NCBI RefSeq assembly: GCF_005222815.1
Contig: NZ_STGB01000001.1
Location: 1,426,001-1,490,000 of the forward strand
Source of the DNA: Roseomonas sp. AR75
GTDB taxonomy: Bacteria; Pseudomonadota; Alphaproteobacteria; Acetobacterales; Acetobacteraceae
Reading direction: 5' to 3'
Length of the DNA stretch: 64,000 nucleotides
In this document: positions 1 through 9,707 of the stretch, one piece after another
Position numbering within the stretch: position 1 is the first letter of the stretch
Layout of the letters: every line of letters begins with the position of its first letter
The notes under the pieces: generated by a model
Seen by the model: only the letters and a program-made list of their open reading frames with translations
Told to the model about the DNA's origin: nothing
Databases searched by the model: none
Position numbers and translations under genes: made by a program

Positions 1-326
1 ACCTCGACCAGCGCCTCGGCCCGCGCCGCCGTGATCTCCAGCGGCTTCTCCACGATCAGGTGCTTTCCGGCGGCTGCCGCGGCCTCCGCCACCGGCAGGT
101 GCGCGCCGGGCGGGGTCAGCACCAGCAGCACGTCGCTCTCCGCGATCAGCGCATCCAGCGTGCCGAACACCGGCGCATCCCATTTCGCCGCAAAAGCCTC
201 GCGCCGCGAAACGGAAGGCGCGTAGCCGCCCGCAAGCCGCACACGGCCCGCTGTTTCCAGGTCGCGGATCGCGAGCATGTGCGGCTGCACCGCCATGCCC
301 AGGCCGACGATCCCGATGCGCATCAT
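1..326 (-). CDS. Gfo/Idh/MocA-family oxidoreductase, N-terminal part (cut by window edge)
   Basis: Only the first ~108 residues are present; the gene runs off the left edge. The product opens with a Rossmann nucleotide-binding loop, GIVGLGMAVQPHM, and continues through LLVLTPPGAHLPVAEAA and the EKPLE motif (conserved E-K-P) that marks the Gfo/Idh/MocA family of NAD(P)-dependent sugar or polyol dehydrogenases. The ATG at 326 overlaps the TGA of the upstream enoyl-CoA hydratase gene (ATGATG), so the two are probably translationally coupled; the second ATG at 323 is also possible. Substrate cannot be told from this fragment. Confidence 0.85.
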   Translation of the reverse strand, partial: MMRIGIVGLGMAVQPHMLAIRDLETAGRVRLAGGYAPSVSRREAFAAKWDAPVFGTLDALIAESDVLLVLTPPGAHLPVAEAAAAAGKHLIVEKPLEITAARAEALVE

Positions 327-1048
327 CGCCCGCCCTCCCGCAGCGCCGCCAGGCACAGCACGTTCATCTCGTTCTCATAGGCAAGGCCCGCCGAGAGCGG
401 CGCTTCCAGCGACTGCCGCACCGCCGCCTTCACCGCCTGCACCGCCACGGGCGAGAGCGCGGCGAGCTTGCGGCACAGCGCCATCGCCGTCTCCTCCAGC
501 GCGGAATCCTCGACCACCTCCTCCATCAGGCGCAGGCGCAGCGCCTCCTCCGCACCGATCTGCTCGCCGGTCAGCAGCAGCCGCATGGCCGCGCCGAGCC
601 CCGCGACGCGCGGCAGCATCTGGCTGGCGCCGCCGCCACCCACCCAGCCGCGCGTGACTTCCGGGAAGCCGATGCGCGCGCTGCGGCCGGCAATGCGGAT
701 GTCGGCAGCCAGCGCCAGCTCGAACCCGCCGCCTAGCGCCCATCCCTTCAGTGCGGCGACCACAGGCTTTCGGATGGACCGCACTGCGCCGGGATAGTCG
801 GGCCGGTGCCGGAAATCCCAGGCGGTCGCGAACGCCTCAATGGCCTTGAGGTCCATGCCCGCGCAGAAGGCGCGCTCCCCGGCGCCGCGCAGCAGCACCG
901 CGCGCACGGCGTCGTCGGCGTTGATCGCCTGCGCATGCGCCGCCAGTTGTTCCGCCATCGCGTTGGTGATGGCGTTGTGCTTGCCCGGGCGGTCGAGCGT
1001 CAGCACCGCCACGCCCTCCGCCGTCTCCAGCGTCACCGCTCCGTCCAT
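323..1048 (-). CDS. Enoyl-CoA hydratase/isomerase (crotonase) family
   Basis: A 241-residue crotonase-fold protein, the usual length for the family. Seen: N-terminal VAVLTLDRPGKHNAIT, the oxyanion-hole segment RAFCAGMDLK, the second one ALGGGFELALAADIRIAG, and the FPEVTRGW segment. The start at 1048 follows a good ribosome site (GGAGGAAACGGG); longer readings in this frame run into the divergent gene and have no family similarity. It is divergent from a CoA-transferase gene and coupled to the oxidoreductase downstream, which suggests acyl-CoA catabolism. Crotonase members catalyse many acyl-CoA reactions, so the exact reaction is open. Confidence 0.88.
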   Translation of the reverse strand: MDGAVTLETAEGVAVLTLDRPGKHNAITNAMAEQLAAHAQAINADDAVRAVLLRGAGERAFCAGMDLKAIEAFATAWDFRHRPDYPGAVRSIRKPVVAALKGWALGGGFELALAADIRIAGRSARIGFPEVTRGWVGGGGASQMLPRVAGLGAAMRLLLTGEQIGAEEALRLRLMEEVVEDSALEETAMALCRKLAALSPVAVQAVKAAVRQSLEAPLSAGLAYENEMNVLCLAALREGGR

Positions 1049-1112
1049 CCCGTTTCCTCCGCGCGTCCCTCCGGATAGAGTAGCGCCAAGCGGCGAAGGG
1101 GAAACGGGCAGC
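1049..1112. promoter_or_regulatory. Short divergent intergenic region
   Basis: The 64 bases between the divergent hydratase and CoA-transferase genes must hold both start regions. CCCGTTTCC (1049-1057) and GGAAACGGG (1100-1108) form an inverted repeat, but each copy is also the Shine-Dalgarno region of its own gene, so the symmetry may be incidental. GGATAGAGT near 1073 could supply a -10 element for the rightward gene. No convincing -35 was seen. Confidence 0.3.
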
Positions 1113-2654
1113 ATGCGCAGGGTGACGGCGGCACAGGTCGCCTCCCTCGTTCGGGATGGCGATACGCTGCTGATCGGTGGGTCCGGCGGCGGGCATGCAG
1201 TGCCGGATGCGCTGCTCGCGGCGCTCGGCGCGCGCTTCCGGGAAAGCGGCGCGCCGCGCGGCATCACGGCGCTGCATCCCGTGGGCGTGGGCGATGGCGG
1301 CAACCGCGGCCTCGGCCACCTGGCGCAGAAGGGCCTGCTGAAGCGCAACATCGCCGGCAGCTACGTGAACAGCCCGCCCGTCGGCCAGATGGCCCTGCGC
1401 GACGAGATCGAGGCCTGGTCCCTGCCCCAGGGCGCGCTCTCCCAGCTCATGCGGGAGATGGCGGCGGGCCGCCCCGGCCTGCTGACCAAGACGGGGCTGC
1501 ACACCTTCGTCGATCCCCGCCTGCAGGGCGGCCGCCAATCGCCCTCCGCGCGCGAGGAGCTGGTGGAGCTCGTGCAGTTCCGCGGCGAGGATTTTCTCTT
1601 CTACAAGCCGTACACGGTGGATATCGCCTTCCTGCGCGGCACGACGGCCGACGAGGACGGCAACGTCTCGATGGAGCACGAGGCCGTCACGCTGGAGATG
1701 CTGTCGGAAGCGCAGGCGACGAAGCGCTGCGGCGGCATCGTGGCGGTGCAGGTGAAGCGCATCGCGCGCCGCGGCTCGATCCACCCGAAGATGGTCAAGA
1801 TCCCCGGCATCCTGGTGGACCTCGTCGTCGTCGTGCCCGACCAGGAACAGACCTTCGAGACGCCCTATTCCCCCGCCTATTCCGGCGAGATGCGCGTTCC
1901 GCTGGAGGACATCCCGGTGCTGCCGCTCGACGCGCGCAAGATTGTCGCGCGGCGCGGTGCGCTCGAGTTGTTCCCGCGCGCGGTGTGCAACCTCGGCTCC
2001 GGCATCTTCACCGGCCTCGCCAATGTCGCCGCCGAGGAAGGCTGCCTCGACGCCGTCTGCCTGACCAACGAACAGGGCAATATCGGCGGTGCGCCGGCAT
2101 CGGGCGGGGAAGCCGGCGCGGCGATGAACCCGGACGCGCAGGTGGATCAGCCCTACCAGTTCGATTTCTACGATGGCGGCGGGCTCGATCTCGCCTTCCT
2201 CTCCTTCGCGGAATTCGACGCGGACGGCAACGTGAATGTCAGCCGCTTCGGCAACCGGCTGATCGGACCCGGCGGCTTCATCAACATCAGCCAGAACGCT
2301 CGGCGCGTGATCTATGGCGGCACGCTGACCGCGGGCGGCAAGCCGAAGGCGGTGGCGAAGGTTGAGCAGATCACCTTCTCCGGCCGCTATGCGCGTGAAC
2401 GCGGCCAGCCCGTGCTGTATGTCACCGAATCCGCCGTCTTCCGCCTGGGCGAGAACGGCCCGGAACTGGCGGAAATCGCACCCGACCTGACGGTGGAACA
2501 GGTGACGGCGCGCATGGCCTTTCGGCCCGCCATCGCGGCCGACCTCAAGCCGATGGACAGGCGCCTGTTTCTCGACGGGCGCATGGGGCTGGCGGAGCAC
2601 ATCGCGGCGCAGCCCGCCAAGGCCGCCTCCGCGCGGCTGGCGGCGCTCGCATGA
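1113..2654 (+). CDS. Fused acyl-CoA:acetate/3-ketoacid CoA-transferase
   Basis: A 513-residue single-chain CoA-transferase in which alpha and beta halves are fused, like propionate CoA-transferase and YdiF. N-terminal half: LIGGSGGGHAVPDALL and GHLAQKGLLKR. C-terminal half: TNEQGNIGGAPASGG, which fits the E-x-G-x-x-G-G site; Glu320 is the likely residue that forms the glutamyl-CoA thioester. The ATG at 1113 follows GAAGGGGAAACGGGCAGC. The stop overlaps the MaoC gene start by ATGA. With the hydratases around it and the TRAP transporter downstream, it probably activates an imported or fermentative carboxylate. Which acid is unknown. Confidence 0.88.
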   Translation: MRRVTAAQVASLVRDGDTLLIGGSGGGHAVPDALLAALGARFRESGAPRGITALHPVGVGDGGNRGLGHLAQKGLLKRNIAGSYVNSPPVGQMALRDEIEAWSLPQGALSQLMREMAAGRPGLLTKTGLHTFVDPRLQGGRQSPSAREELVELVQFRGEDFLFYKPYTVDIAFLRGTTADEDGNVSMEHEAVTLEMLSEAQATKRCGGIVAVQVKRIARRGSIHPKMVKIPGILVDLVVVVPDQEQTFETPYSPAYSGEMRVPLEDIPVLPLDARKIVARRGALELFPRAVCNLGSGIFTGLANVAAEEGCLDAVCLTNEQGNIGGAPASGGEAGAAMNPDAQVDQPYQFDFYDGGGLDLAFLSFAEFDADGNVNVSRFGNRLIGPGGFINISQNARRVIYGGTLTAGGKPKAVAKVEQITFSGRYARERGQPVLYVTESAVFRLGENGPELAEIAPDLTVEQVTARMAFRPAIAADLKPMDRRLFLDGRMGLAEHIAAQPAKAASARLAALA

Positions 2655-3088
2655 AGCTCGGCATCGCGCCCGGCGAGATCGCCACCTTCGAGAAGACCAT
2701 CACCGAGCGCGACCTGCTGCTGACCGCCGAGATCACCGGCGACCACGACCCACTGCATGTGAACGAGGCCTATGCGGCGCGCACCGCCTATGGTCGTCGC
2801 ATCGCGCATGGCTGCCTGGTGCTGGGCCTGCTCTCCTCCACCGCCAGCGCGATCTCCCACCGTGCGATCGCCAATGGCGCGGAGGGCGTGCCGGTCTCGC
2901 TCGGTTATGACCGCGTGCGGTTCCTGAAGCCGGTCTTCATCGGTGACCGCCTCATCGCGACCTATCGCGTGGAGCACACCGACGGGGCCGCTGGCCGCGC
3001 AGAGAGCGCCTGCATGGTGACGAACCAGGATGGCGAGATCTGCCTGGTCGCGCGGCACATCCTGAAATGGGTGCCGGCGCCCGCGTAA
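2651..3088 (+). CDS. MaoC-like (R)-specific enoyl-CoA hydratase (hot-dog fold)
   Basis: A 145-residue single hot-dog domain. The hydratase-2 motif is visible as TGDHDPLHVNEAYA followed by RIAHGCLV, giving the Asp/His pair typical of PhaJ/MaoC enzymes that hydrate trans-2-enoyl-CoA to (R)-3-hydroxyacyl-CoA. Translation is coupled to the CoA-transferase by ATGA. Likely role is a hydration step in the same acyl-CoA pathway; a link to PHA supply is possible but not shown. Confidence 0.85.
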   Translation: MKLGIAPGEIATFEKTITERDLLLTAEITGDHDPLHVNEAYAARTAYGRRIAHGCLVLGLLSSTASAISHRAIANGAEGVPVSLGYDRVRFLKPVFIGDRLIATYRVEHTDGAAGRAESACMVTNQDGEICLVARHILKWVPAPA

Positions 3089-3126
3089 CTGGGTGGTTCC
3101 CATCCCGCCGCTGCCGGGTTAGCTTG

Positions 3127-3157
3127 CCGGCCGCAGGCCGGGGGAAAACCGGTTTTC
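3127..3157. promoter_or_regulatory. Two adjacent palindromes ahead of the TRAP operon
   Basis: CCGGCC-GCA-GGCCGG (3127-3141) is followed two bases later by the perfect 14-base palindrome GAAAACCGGTTTTC (3144-3157). They sit 20-50 bases before dctP, just upstream of its ribosome site (GGGGAGACAGTCC). The first could end the preceding operon; the second has the size and symmetry of an operator. No regulator gene is adjacent, so the binding protein is unknown. Confidence 0.4.
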
Positions 3158-3176
3158 ACGCAAGGGGAGACAGTCC

Positions 3177-4175
3177 ATGCAACGTCGCGCATTCCTTGGC
3201 GCCGTCGGCGCCGCTGGCGGCCTTCTGGCCGCGCCCACAGTGCTCCGTGCCCAGGCGCCCATCACGCTGAACGGCGCCAGCCAGTTCAACCCGGAGCACG
3301 TCTTCAACCGCACGATGACGAAGTTCCAGGAACTGGTCGTGCAGTACTACGGCCGCCCCGTTAACTTCGTCATGCACAACAACAGCTCGCTGGGGCTGGA
3401 GAAGCAGTATTTCGAGTACATGTCGGCCGGCCGCGCGGTGGATTTCGCCATCGTCAGCCCCGCGCACATGTCCACCTTCAGCCGCGCCGCGCCCTATATC
3501 GACGCGCCCTTCCTGTTCCGCGACCTGGCGCACTGGAACAAGGTGCTGGATGCCGACCTGTTCAAGCCGGTGGCGGACGAGGTCGCACGCCGCGCCCGCG
3601 TCGAGCTGATCGGCTATGCCGGCGGCGGCGTGCGCAACATCTTCGCCAACAAGTCCGTCACCAACATGGCGGAGCTTCGCGGCCTGCGCGTGCGCGTGCA
3701 GGGTGCGCCGATCTGGAGCCGCACCTTCCAGGCGGCCGGCATGGCGCCGCAGGTCATCGCCTACAACGAGGTCTACAACGCCATCCAGAACAACGTGATC
3801 GAGGCCGGCGAGAACGAGGCCGCCGGTGTCGAGCAGATGCGCTTCTACGAGGTCGGGCCGAACCTGATCATGACCCAGCACGCCATCACCATCCGCCCGC
3901 TCTGCTTCTCGTCCCAGACGCTGGGCCGCCTGCCGCGCGAACTGCAGGAGGCGATCCGTCGCGCCGGCAAGGAGGCCGGCACCTTCGGCCGCCAGACCGA
4001 AAGCGGCGAGGACGGCCAGAAGGTGGATGCGCTGGCCGCGGCCGGCCGCCTGAAGAAGGTGGTGTTCACGCAGCGCGCGGAGATGAATGCCGCGGTGCAG
4101 CCGGTGATGGCCGCCTACGCGAAGGAGATCGACGCGGAAGGCATCCACAACCAGATCAACGCGCTGACCTCCTGA
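3177..4175 (+). CDS. dctP: TRAP transporter substrate-binding protein (DctP family)
   Basis: A 332-residue periplasmic receptor. The N-terminus QRRAFLGAVGAAGG has a twin-arginine motif and ends near LRAQA, so Tat export is likely. The DctP core is recognisable: the segment around RGLRVRVQGAPIW carries the family arginine that usually pairs with a substrate carboxylate. It is the first gene of a dctP-dctQ-dctM set; a strong hairpin after it probably keeps receptor mRNA in excess. The neighbours (CoA-transferase, hydratases) suggest a carboxylic-acid substrate, by inference only. Confidence 0.9.
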   Translation: MQRRAFLGAVGAAGGLLAAPTVLRAQAPITLNGASQFNPEHVFNRTMTKFQELVVQYYGRPVNFVMHNNSSLGLEKQYFEYMSAGRAVDFAIVSPAHMSTFSRAAPYIDAPFLFRDLAHWNKVLDADLFKPVADEVARRARVELIGYAGGGVRNIFANKSVTNMAELRGLRVRVQGAPIWSRTFQAAGMAPQVIAYNEVYNAIQNNVIEAGENEAAGVEQMRFYEVGPNLIMTQHAITIRPLCFSSQTLGRLPRELQEAIRRAGKEAGTFGRQTESGEDGQKVDALAAAGRLKKVVFTQRAEMNAAVQPVMAAYAKEIDAEGIHNQINALTS

Positions 4176-4183
4176 TCCTGGCC

Positions 4184-4210
4184 GGCGGGGCGGCAAGGCG
4201 CCGCCCCGCC
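4184..4210 (+). terminator. Intra-operon hairpin after dctP
   Basis: GGCGGGGCGGC and GCCGCCCCGCC form an 11-base-pair perfect stem around the loop AAGGC. It is followed by CTCTTCCTCC rather than a true T-run. The position between receptor and permease genes suggests partial termination or 3'-end protection that raises receptor over membrane subunits. Confidence 0.6.
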
Positions 4211-4245
4211 CTCTTCCTCCCGCACACGCCCGAAGGATCCATCGC

Positions 4246-4758
4246 ATGCCCCCCGGCGCGCGCGGGCTGTTCCGCCGCATCCTGTTCTTCTACGCGAAGC
4301 TGCTCGACCTGCTGCTGGTGCTGACGGTCGCCCTCATCATCCTGCCGGTCACCCTGCAGATCTTCGCCCGCTTCACCGACTGGCTGCCACGCTACATCTG
4401 GACCGAGGAGCTCGCGCGCTTCCTGCTGGTCTGGATGATCATGATCGGCTCCATCGTCGGCGTGCGGGAAGGCACGCATTTCACCGTGGACCTGTTCGAC
4501 AACCTGCGCGGCCGCACCAAGGCCGCGATGGATATCCTCGCGGGCCTGTTCGTGCTGCTCATGGCGATCGTCTTCATCGTCTATGGCTGGGAATTCACCG
4601 ACACCGCGTGGTTCCGCATCAGCGAACTGGCGGAACTTCCGCTGTGGAGCATCCACATCGCCTGGCCGATTGCCGGCGTATCCTGGCTGCTGTTCCAGGG
4701 CGAGCGCATGTGGGACGACCTGCAGGTCCTGCGGCATGGCGAGAGGAAGCTTCCCTGA
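4246..4758 (+). CDS. dctQ: TRAP transporter small membrane subunit (DctQ)
   Basis: A 170-residue protein with four hydrophobic segments (about 20-45, 60-80, 95-120, 135-160). The DctQ signature WTEELARFLLVWMIMIGS lies between the first two, followed by VREGTHFTVDLF. It pairs with DctM to form the membrane part that is driven by an ion gradient. The stop shares one base with the dctM start (TGATG). Confidence 0.9.
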   Translation: MPPGARGLFRRILFFYAKLLDLLLVLTVALIILPVTLQIFARFTDWLPRYIWTEELARFLLVWMIMIGSIVGVREGTHFTVDLFDNLRGRTKAAMDILAGLFVLLMAIVFIVYGWEFTDTAWFRISELAELPLWSIHIAWPIAGVSWLLFQGERMWDDLQVLRHGERKLP

Positions 4759-6077
4759 TGGGCGGCAACGTCATCGATCCCGGCACCGCCGCCTGGATGC
4801 TGTTCGGCGGCTTCTTCGCCATGCTGGCCCTGCGCGTGCCGGTGGCGGTCGCGCTCGGCATCGCCTGCCTGCCGCCGCTGTTCCTGGAGGACCGGCTGTG
4901 GCCGATGATCCTCGTGCAGGAAACCTTCAACGCCTACAACAGCTTCATCCTGCTCGCCGTGCCCTTCTTCCTGCTGGCGGCGAACCTGATGACCATCGGC
5001 GGCATCACCGACAGGCTGATCCGACTCTCGCGCGCCATGGTCGGCCACCTGCCGGGCAGCCTGGCGCAGATCAACGTGGTGCTCTCGATCTTCTTCGCCG
5101 GCATTTCCGGCAGCTCCACTGCCGACGCTGCCAGCCAGGGCAAGATGTTCATCGAGGCGCAGACGCGCGAGGGCTACGACGTCTCCTTCTCGGTGGCGAT
5201 CACCGCCGTCTCCGCGGTGCTGGCAGCGATCATCCCGCCTTCGATCATGATGATCGTCTGGGGCGGCGTGCTGACGGTCTCGATCGGCGGCCTGTTCCTC
5301 GCGGGCGTGGTTCCGGGGCTGCTGCTCGGCCTGGTCCAGATGGGCACCGTGCACGCCTATGCGAAGGCGCGCGGCTATCCGACGTACGGCAAGGCAAGCT
5401 GGGGCGAGTTCGGCAAGGCGCTGTTCGTCTCCCTGCCGGCGCTGATGACGCCCTTCATCATCATCGGCGGCAAGATCTTCGGCTGGTTCACGCCGACGGA
5501 GGCCGCCTGCATTGCCGTGCTGTATGCGATGCTGCTGTCCGTCATCGTCTACCGCGAGATGGACGGCCGTGGCCTTTGGCGCGCGTTCAGCGACACCGGG
5601 CGCTTCGCCGCCATCACGCTGTTCGCCGTCGGCACCGCCAGCGCCTTCGGCTGGATGCTGGCCTTCTACAAGATCCCGGATGCCCTGCTGGCCGGCGTCG
5701 GCGCGTGGGAGATGGGGCCGATCGCCACCGGCTTCTTCATCGCCGGCGTCTTCCTGGTCGTCGGCTGCTTCCTGGATGCGATTCCCGCCATCATCATCGT
5801 CGGCACCATTCTCCAGCCGGTCGCCGCCGAAGCCGGGCTGCATCCGATCCACTTCGCGATGATCGGCATCGTCAGCCTCGCCTTCGGCCTGGTGACGCCG
5901 CCCTATGGCCTCTGCCTGCTGATCTCCTGCGCGGTCGCGAATGTGCGCGTGATCGACGTGCTGAAGGACACCTGCATCATGCTGCTGCCCATGCTCGGCG
6001 TGCTGGCGCTGGTGATCCTCTGGCCGGACGTCTCGCTGTTCCTGCCGCGGCTGCTGGAGCCCGACTTCCTGAAGTAG
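4758..6077 (+). CDS. dctM: TRAP transporter large membrane subunit (DctM)
   Basis: A 439-residue, strongly hydrophobic protein of the IT superfamily. Family landmarks: RVPVAVALGIA at the N-terminus, FFAGISGSSTADAASQGK (the conserved G-S-S/A-T-A-D region that forms part of the ion/substrate site), IIPPSIMMIVWG, and LVTPPYGLCLL near the C-terminus. The start at 4758 is chosen because it overlaps the dctQ stop; longer readings enter dctQ in another frame. Confidence 0.92.
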   Translation: MGGNVIDPGTAAWMLFGGFFAMLALRVPVAVALGIACLPPLFLEDRLWPMILVQETFNAYNSFILLAVPFFLLAANLMTIGGITDRLIRLSRAMVGHLPGSLAQINVVLSIFFAGISGSSTADAASQGKMFIEAQTREGYDVSFSVAITAVSAVLAAIIPPSIMMIVWGGVLTVSIGGLFLAGVVPGLLLGLVQMGTVHAYAKARGYPTYGKASWGEFGKALFVSLPALMTPFIIIGGKIFGWFTPTEAACIAVLYAMLLSVIVYREMDGRGLWRAFSDTGRFAAITLFAVGTASAFGWMLAFYKIPDALLAGVGAWEMGPIATGFFIAGVFLVVGCFLDAIPAIIIVGTILQPVAAEAGLHPIHFAMIGIVSLAFGLVTPPYGLCLLISCAVANVRVIDVLKDTCIMLLPMLGVLALVILWPDVSLFLPRLLEPDFLK

Positions 6078-6088
6078 CCCGTTGCGGC

Positions 6089-6106
6089 TGGCCGCGGGCG
6101 CGGCCA
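6089..6106 (+). terminator. Hairpin after the TRAP operon
   Basis: TGGCCGCG and CGCGGCCA can pair around GG (more realistically a 6-bp stem with loop GGGC). It lies between the dctM stop and the GTG of the ABC exporter. There is no T-run, so termination is tentative. Confidence 0.35.
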
Positions 6107-6116
6107 CCTTGGCGGC

Positions 6117-7882
<1,766 letters not shown>

Positions 7883-7886
<4 letters not shown>

Positions 7887-9595
7887 CGGCGCGCGACACG
7901 GTCGGCGCCTATAGCCGTGGCTTCCGTGAGTTCACGGAGGCCTACGAAGCCTTCGGCTTCGCCGAGATCCATGCCGGCGCCCTGCCCTTCCTGCCCGCAT
8001 CGCCGGGCCTGGTGCTGGATGTCGGCGCCGGCAGCGGCCGCGACGCCGCCTGGTTCGCCGATCGCGGCTTCGATGTCGTGGCCGTCGAGCCCGCGCCGAA
8101 GCTGCGCGAGGAGGCTGCGCGCCTGCATCGGTCGCCGCTGATCCGCTGGCTGGACGACCGGCTGCCCGCGCTCGCCGCGGTGCACCGCCTCGGCCTCGCC
8201 TTCGATCTCGTCTGGGTCAGCGCAGTCTGGCAGCACATGCCGCCGGAGGAGCGGCCGCGCGCCATGCGCAGGCTCGCCACGCTGCTGAAGCCCGGCGGGC
8301 GCGTGGTGATGACCTTGCGCCACGGCCCCGCGCCGCAGGACCGCCCGATGTGGCCGGTGGACGCGCACGAGGTGGAGCGCCTCGGCCTCGACCACGGCCT
8401 CGCCCTGCGCGTCGCGACGGAGCGCATCGAGGATCGGCAGGGCCGCGGCGATGTGCGCTGGCAGACGGTGGTGCTCGATCTGCCCGACGATGGCGGCGGC
8501 GCGCTGCCGCTGCTGCGCGGCGTGATCCTGCGGCAGGAACGCTCGGCCACCTACAAGCTTGCGTTGCTGCGCTGCCTCGCCCGCATCGCCGATGCCTCGC
8601 CGAACGTCGCGCGGGAGGCGGAGGGGCATGTGGACCTGCCGCTCGGCCTCGTCGCGCTCTACTGGCTGCGCATGTTCAAGCCGCTGGTCGAGCGCGACCT
8701 GCCGCAGATGCCCATCGGCATCCGCATGGCCTTCGTGAAGGATGCCTTTCGTGCGCTGCGCCCCTTGGCGCCCTTCGACCTGCGGCCCGGCGCGCGGTTC
8801 GGCGCCGACATCGCCTCGCCGCTCCGCCGCGCGATCGCCGATGCCGCGCGGGTGATCGCAGACATGCCCGCGCGCCACCTCACCTTCGCCGACGACAGGC
8901 CCGTGTTTCCCGCGGAATTCGGCCGCATGCCGCGCGAGGCTGGCGCGCTCGCGCTGAACGCCGAACTGTTCTGGACCTACGGCCGCATCAGGGTCCCTTC
9001 GGATGTCTGGGGCGCGCTGCGCCGGATGGCCGCCTGGATCGAGCCGATGCTGCTGGCCGAATGGGTGCGCCAGACCCGCGACTACGCCGAGCGCGCCGGC
9101 CGCGTGCTGTCCAGCGATGCCGTGCTGGATGCGCTGCGCTGGCTGGAACCGTCGCGCGACACGGCCTTGGTGCGCGGGCTTCTCGCCGATCGTCTCGCGC
9201 GCGGCGAAGGCGTCGATTGCGTCTGGACCGGGCAGCGGCTGCGGCCGGGCGCGCTCGACGTGGATCACTGCCTGCCCTGGTCCGCCTGGGCCTGCAACGA
9301 CCTCTGGAACCTGCTGCCTGCCTCGCGCCGCGCCAATCTCGGCAAGGCAGGCCAGATCATCGCGGCGCCGACGCTTGCCGCCGCGAAGCCGCGCATCCTC
9401 GATTGGTGGCGGCGCGGCTACCAGGAAGCCGGGGATCCGATCCGCGCCCGCTTCGCAGAGGAGGCGCGCAGCACCCTGCCGGTGGCCCCGGAAGGCACGC
9501 CGGATCTCGAGGACCTTTTCGCCGCGCTCGATTTCCGTCGCCTGCGACTCCGCCAGGAAACCCAACTCCCGGAATGGCGGCCGGGGGGCTTGTGA
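7883..9595 (+). CDS. Fusion of a class I methyltransferase and an HNH nuclease domain
   Basis: 570 residues in three parts. Residues ~40-200 form a Rossmann methyltransferase: motif I LDVGAGSGRDAA at 45-56, acidic end of strand 2 in VVAVEP, and LKPGGRVVMTLRHG. It lacks the NPPY/DPPY motif of DNA-amino methyltransferases and looks like the UbiE/TehB type. A middle helical region (~215-440) contains SATYKLALLRCLARIAD. Residues 446-490 are an HNH module: Cys446, then DVDHCLPW (D461, H462), NDLWNLLP (N476) and N485/K488. The gene is coupled to the ABC exporter by GTGA. I do not recognise a named family with this architecture; a self/non-self DNA function is possible but the methyltransferase half argues against a classical restriction-modification enzyme. 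Confidence 0.75.
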
Positions 9596-9631
9596 CACCC
9601 CGCCTACGCCTCCGCCTAAAAGGTGGGCAGA

Positions 9632-9678
9632 TTGCAACCTGCATGTTAAGGGTTTCGGCCCTATATTGCATTGCAGCA
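9632..9678 (+). promoter_or_regulatory. TGCA-rich promoter region of the DUF3141 gene
   Basis: This short AT-richer stretch has a possible -10 box TATATT (9662-9667) and TGC/GCA repeats: TTGCAACCTGCA (9632-9643) and TGCATTGCAGCA (9667-9678). TGC/GCA-type elements are known targets of PhaR, the regulator of PHA granule genes in alphaproteobacteria. Because the next gene is PHA-synthase-like, PhaR control is a reasonable inference, but no phaR is in the window. Confidence 0.35.
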
Positions 9679-9707
9679 TCCCCCCTTAGCCGCAGGATTG
9701 CCCCAAG

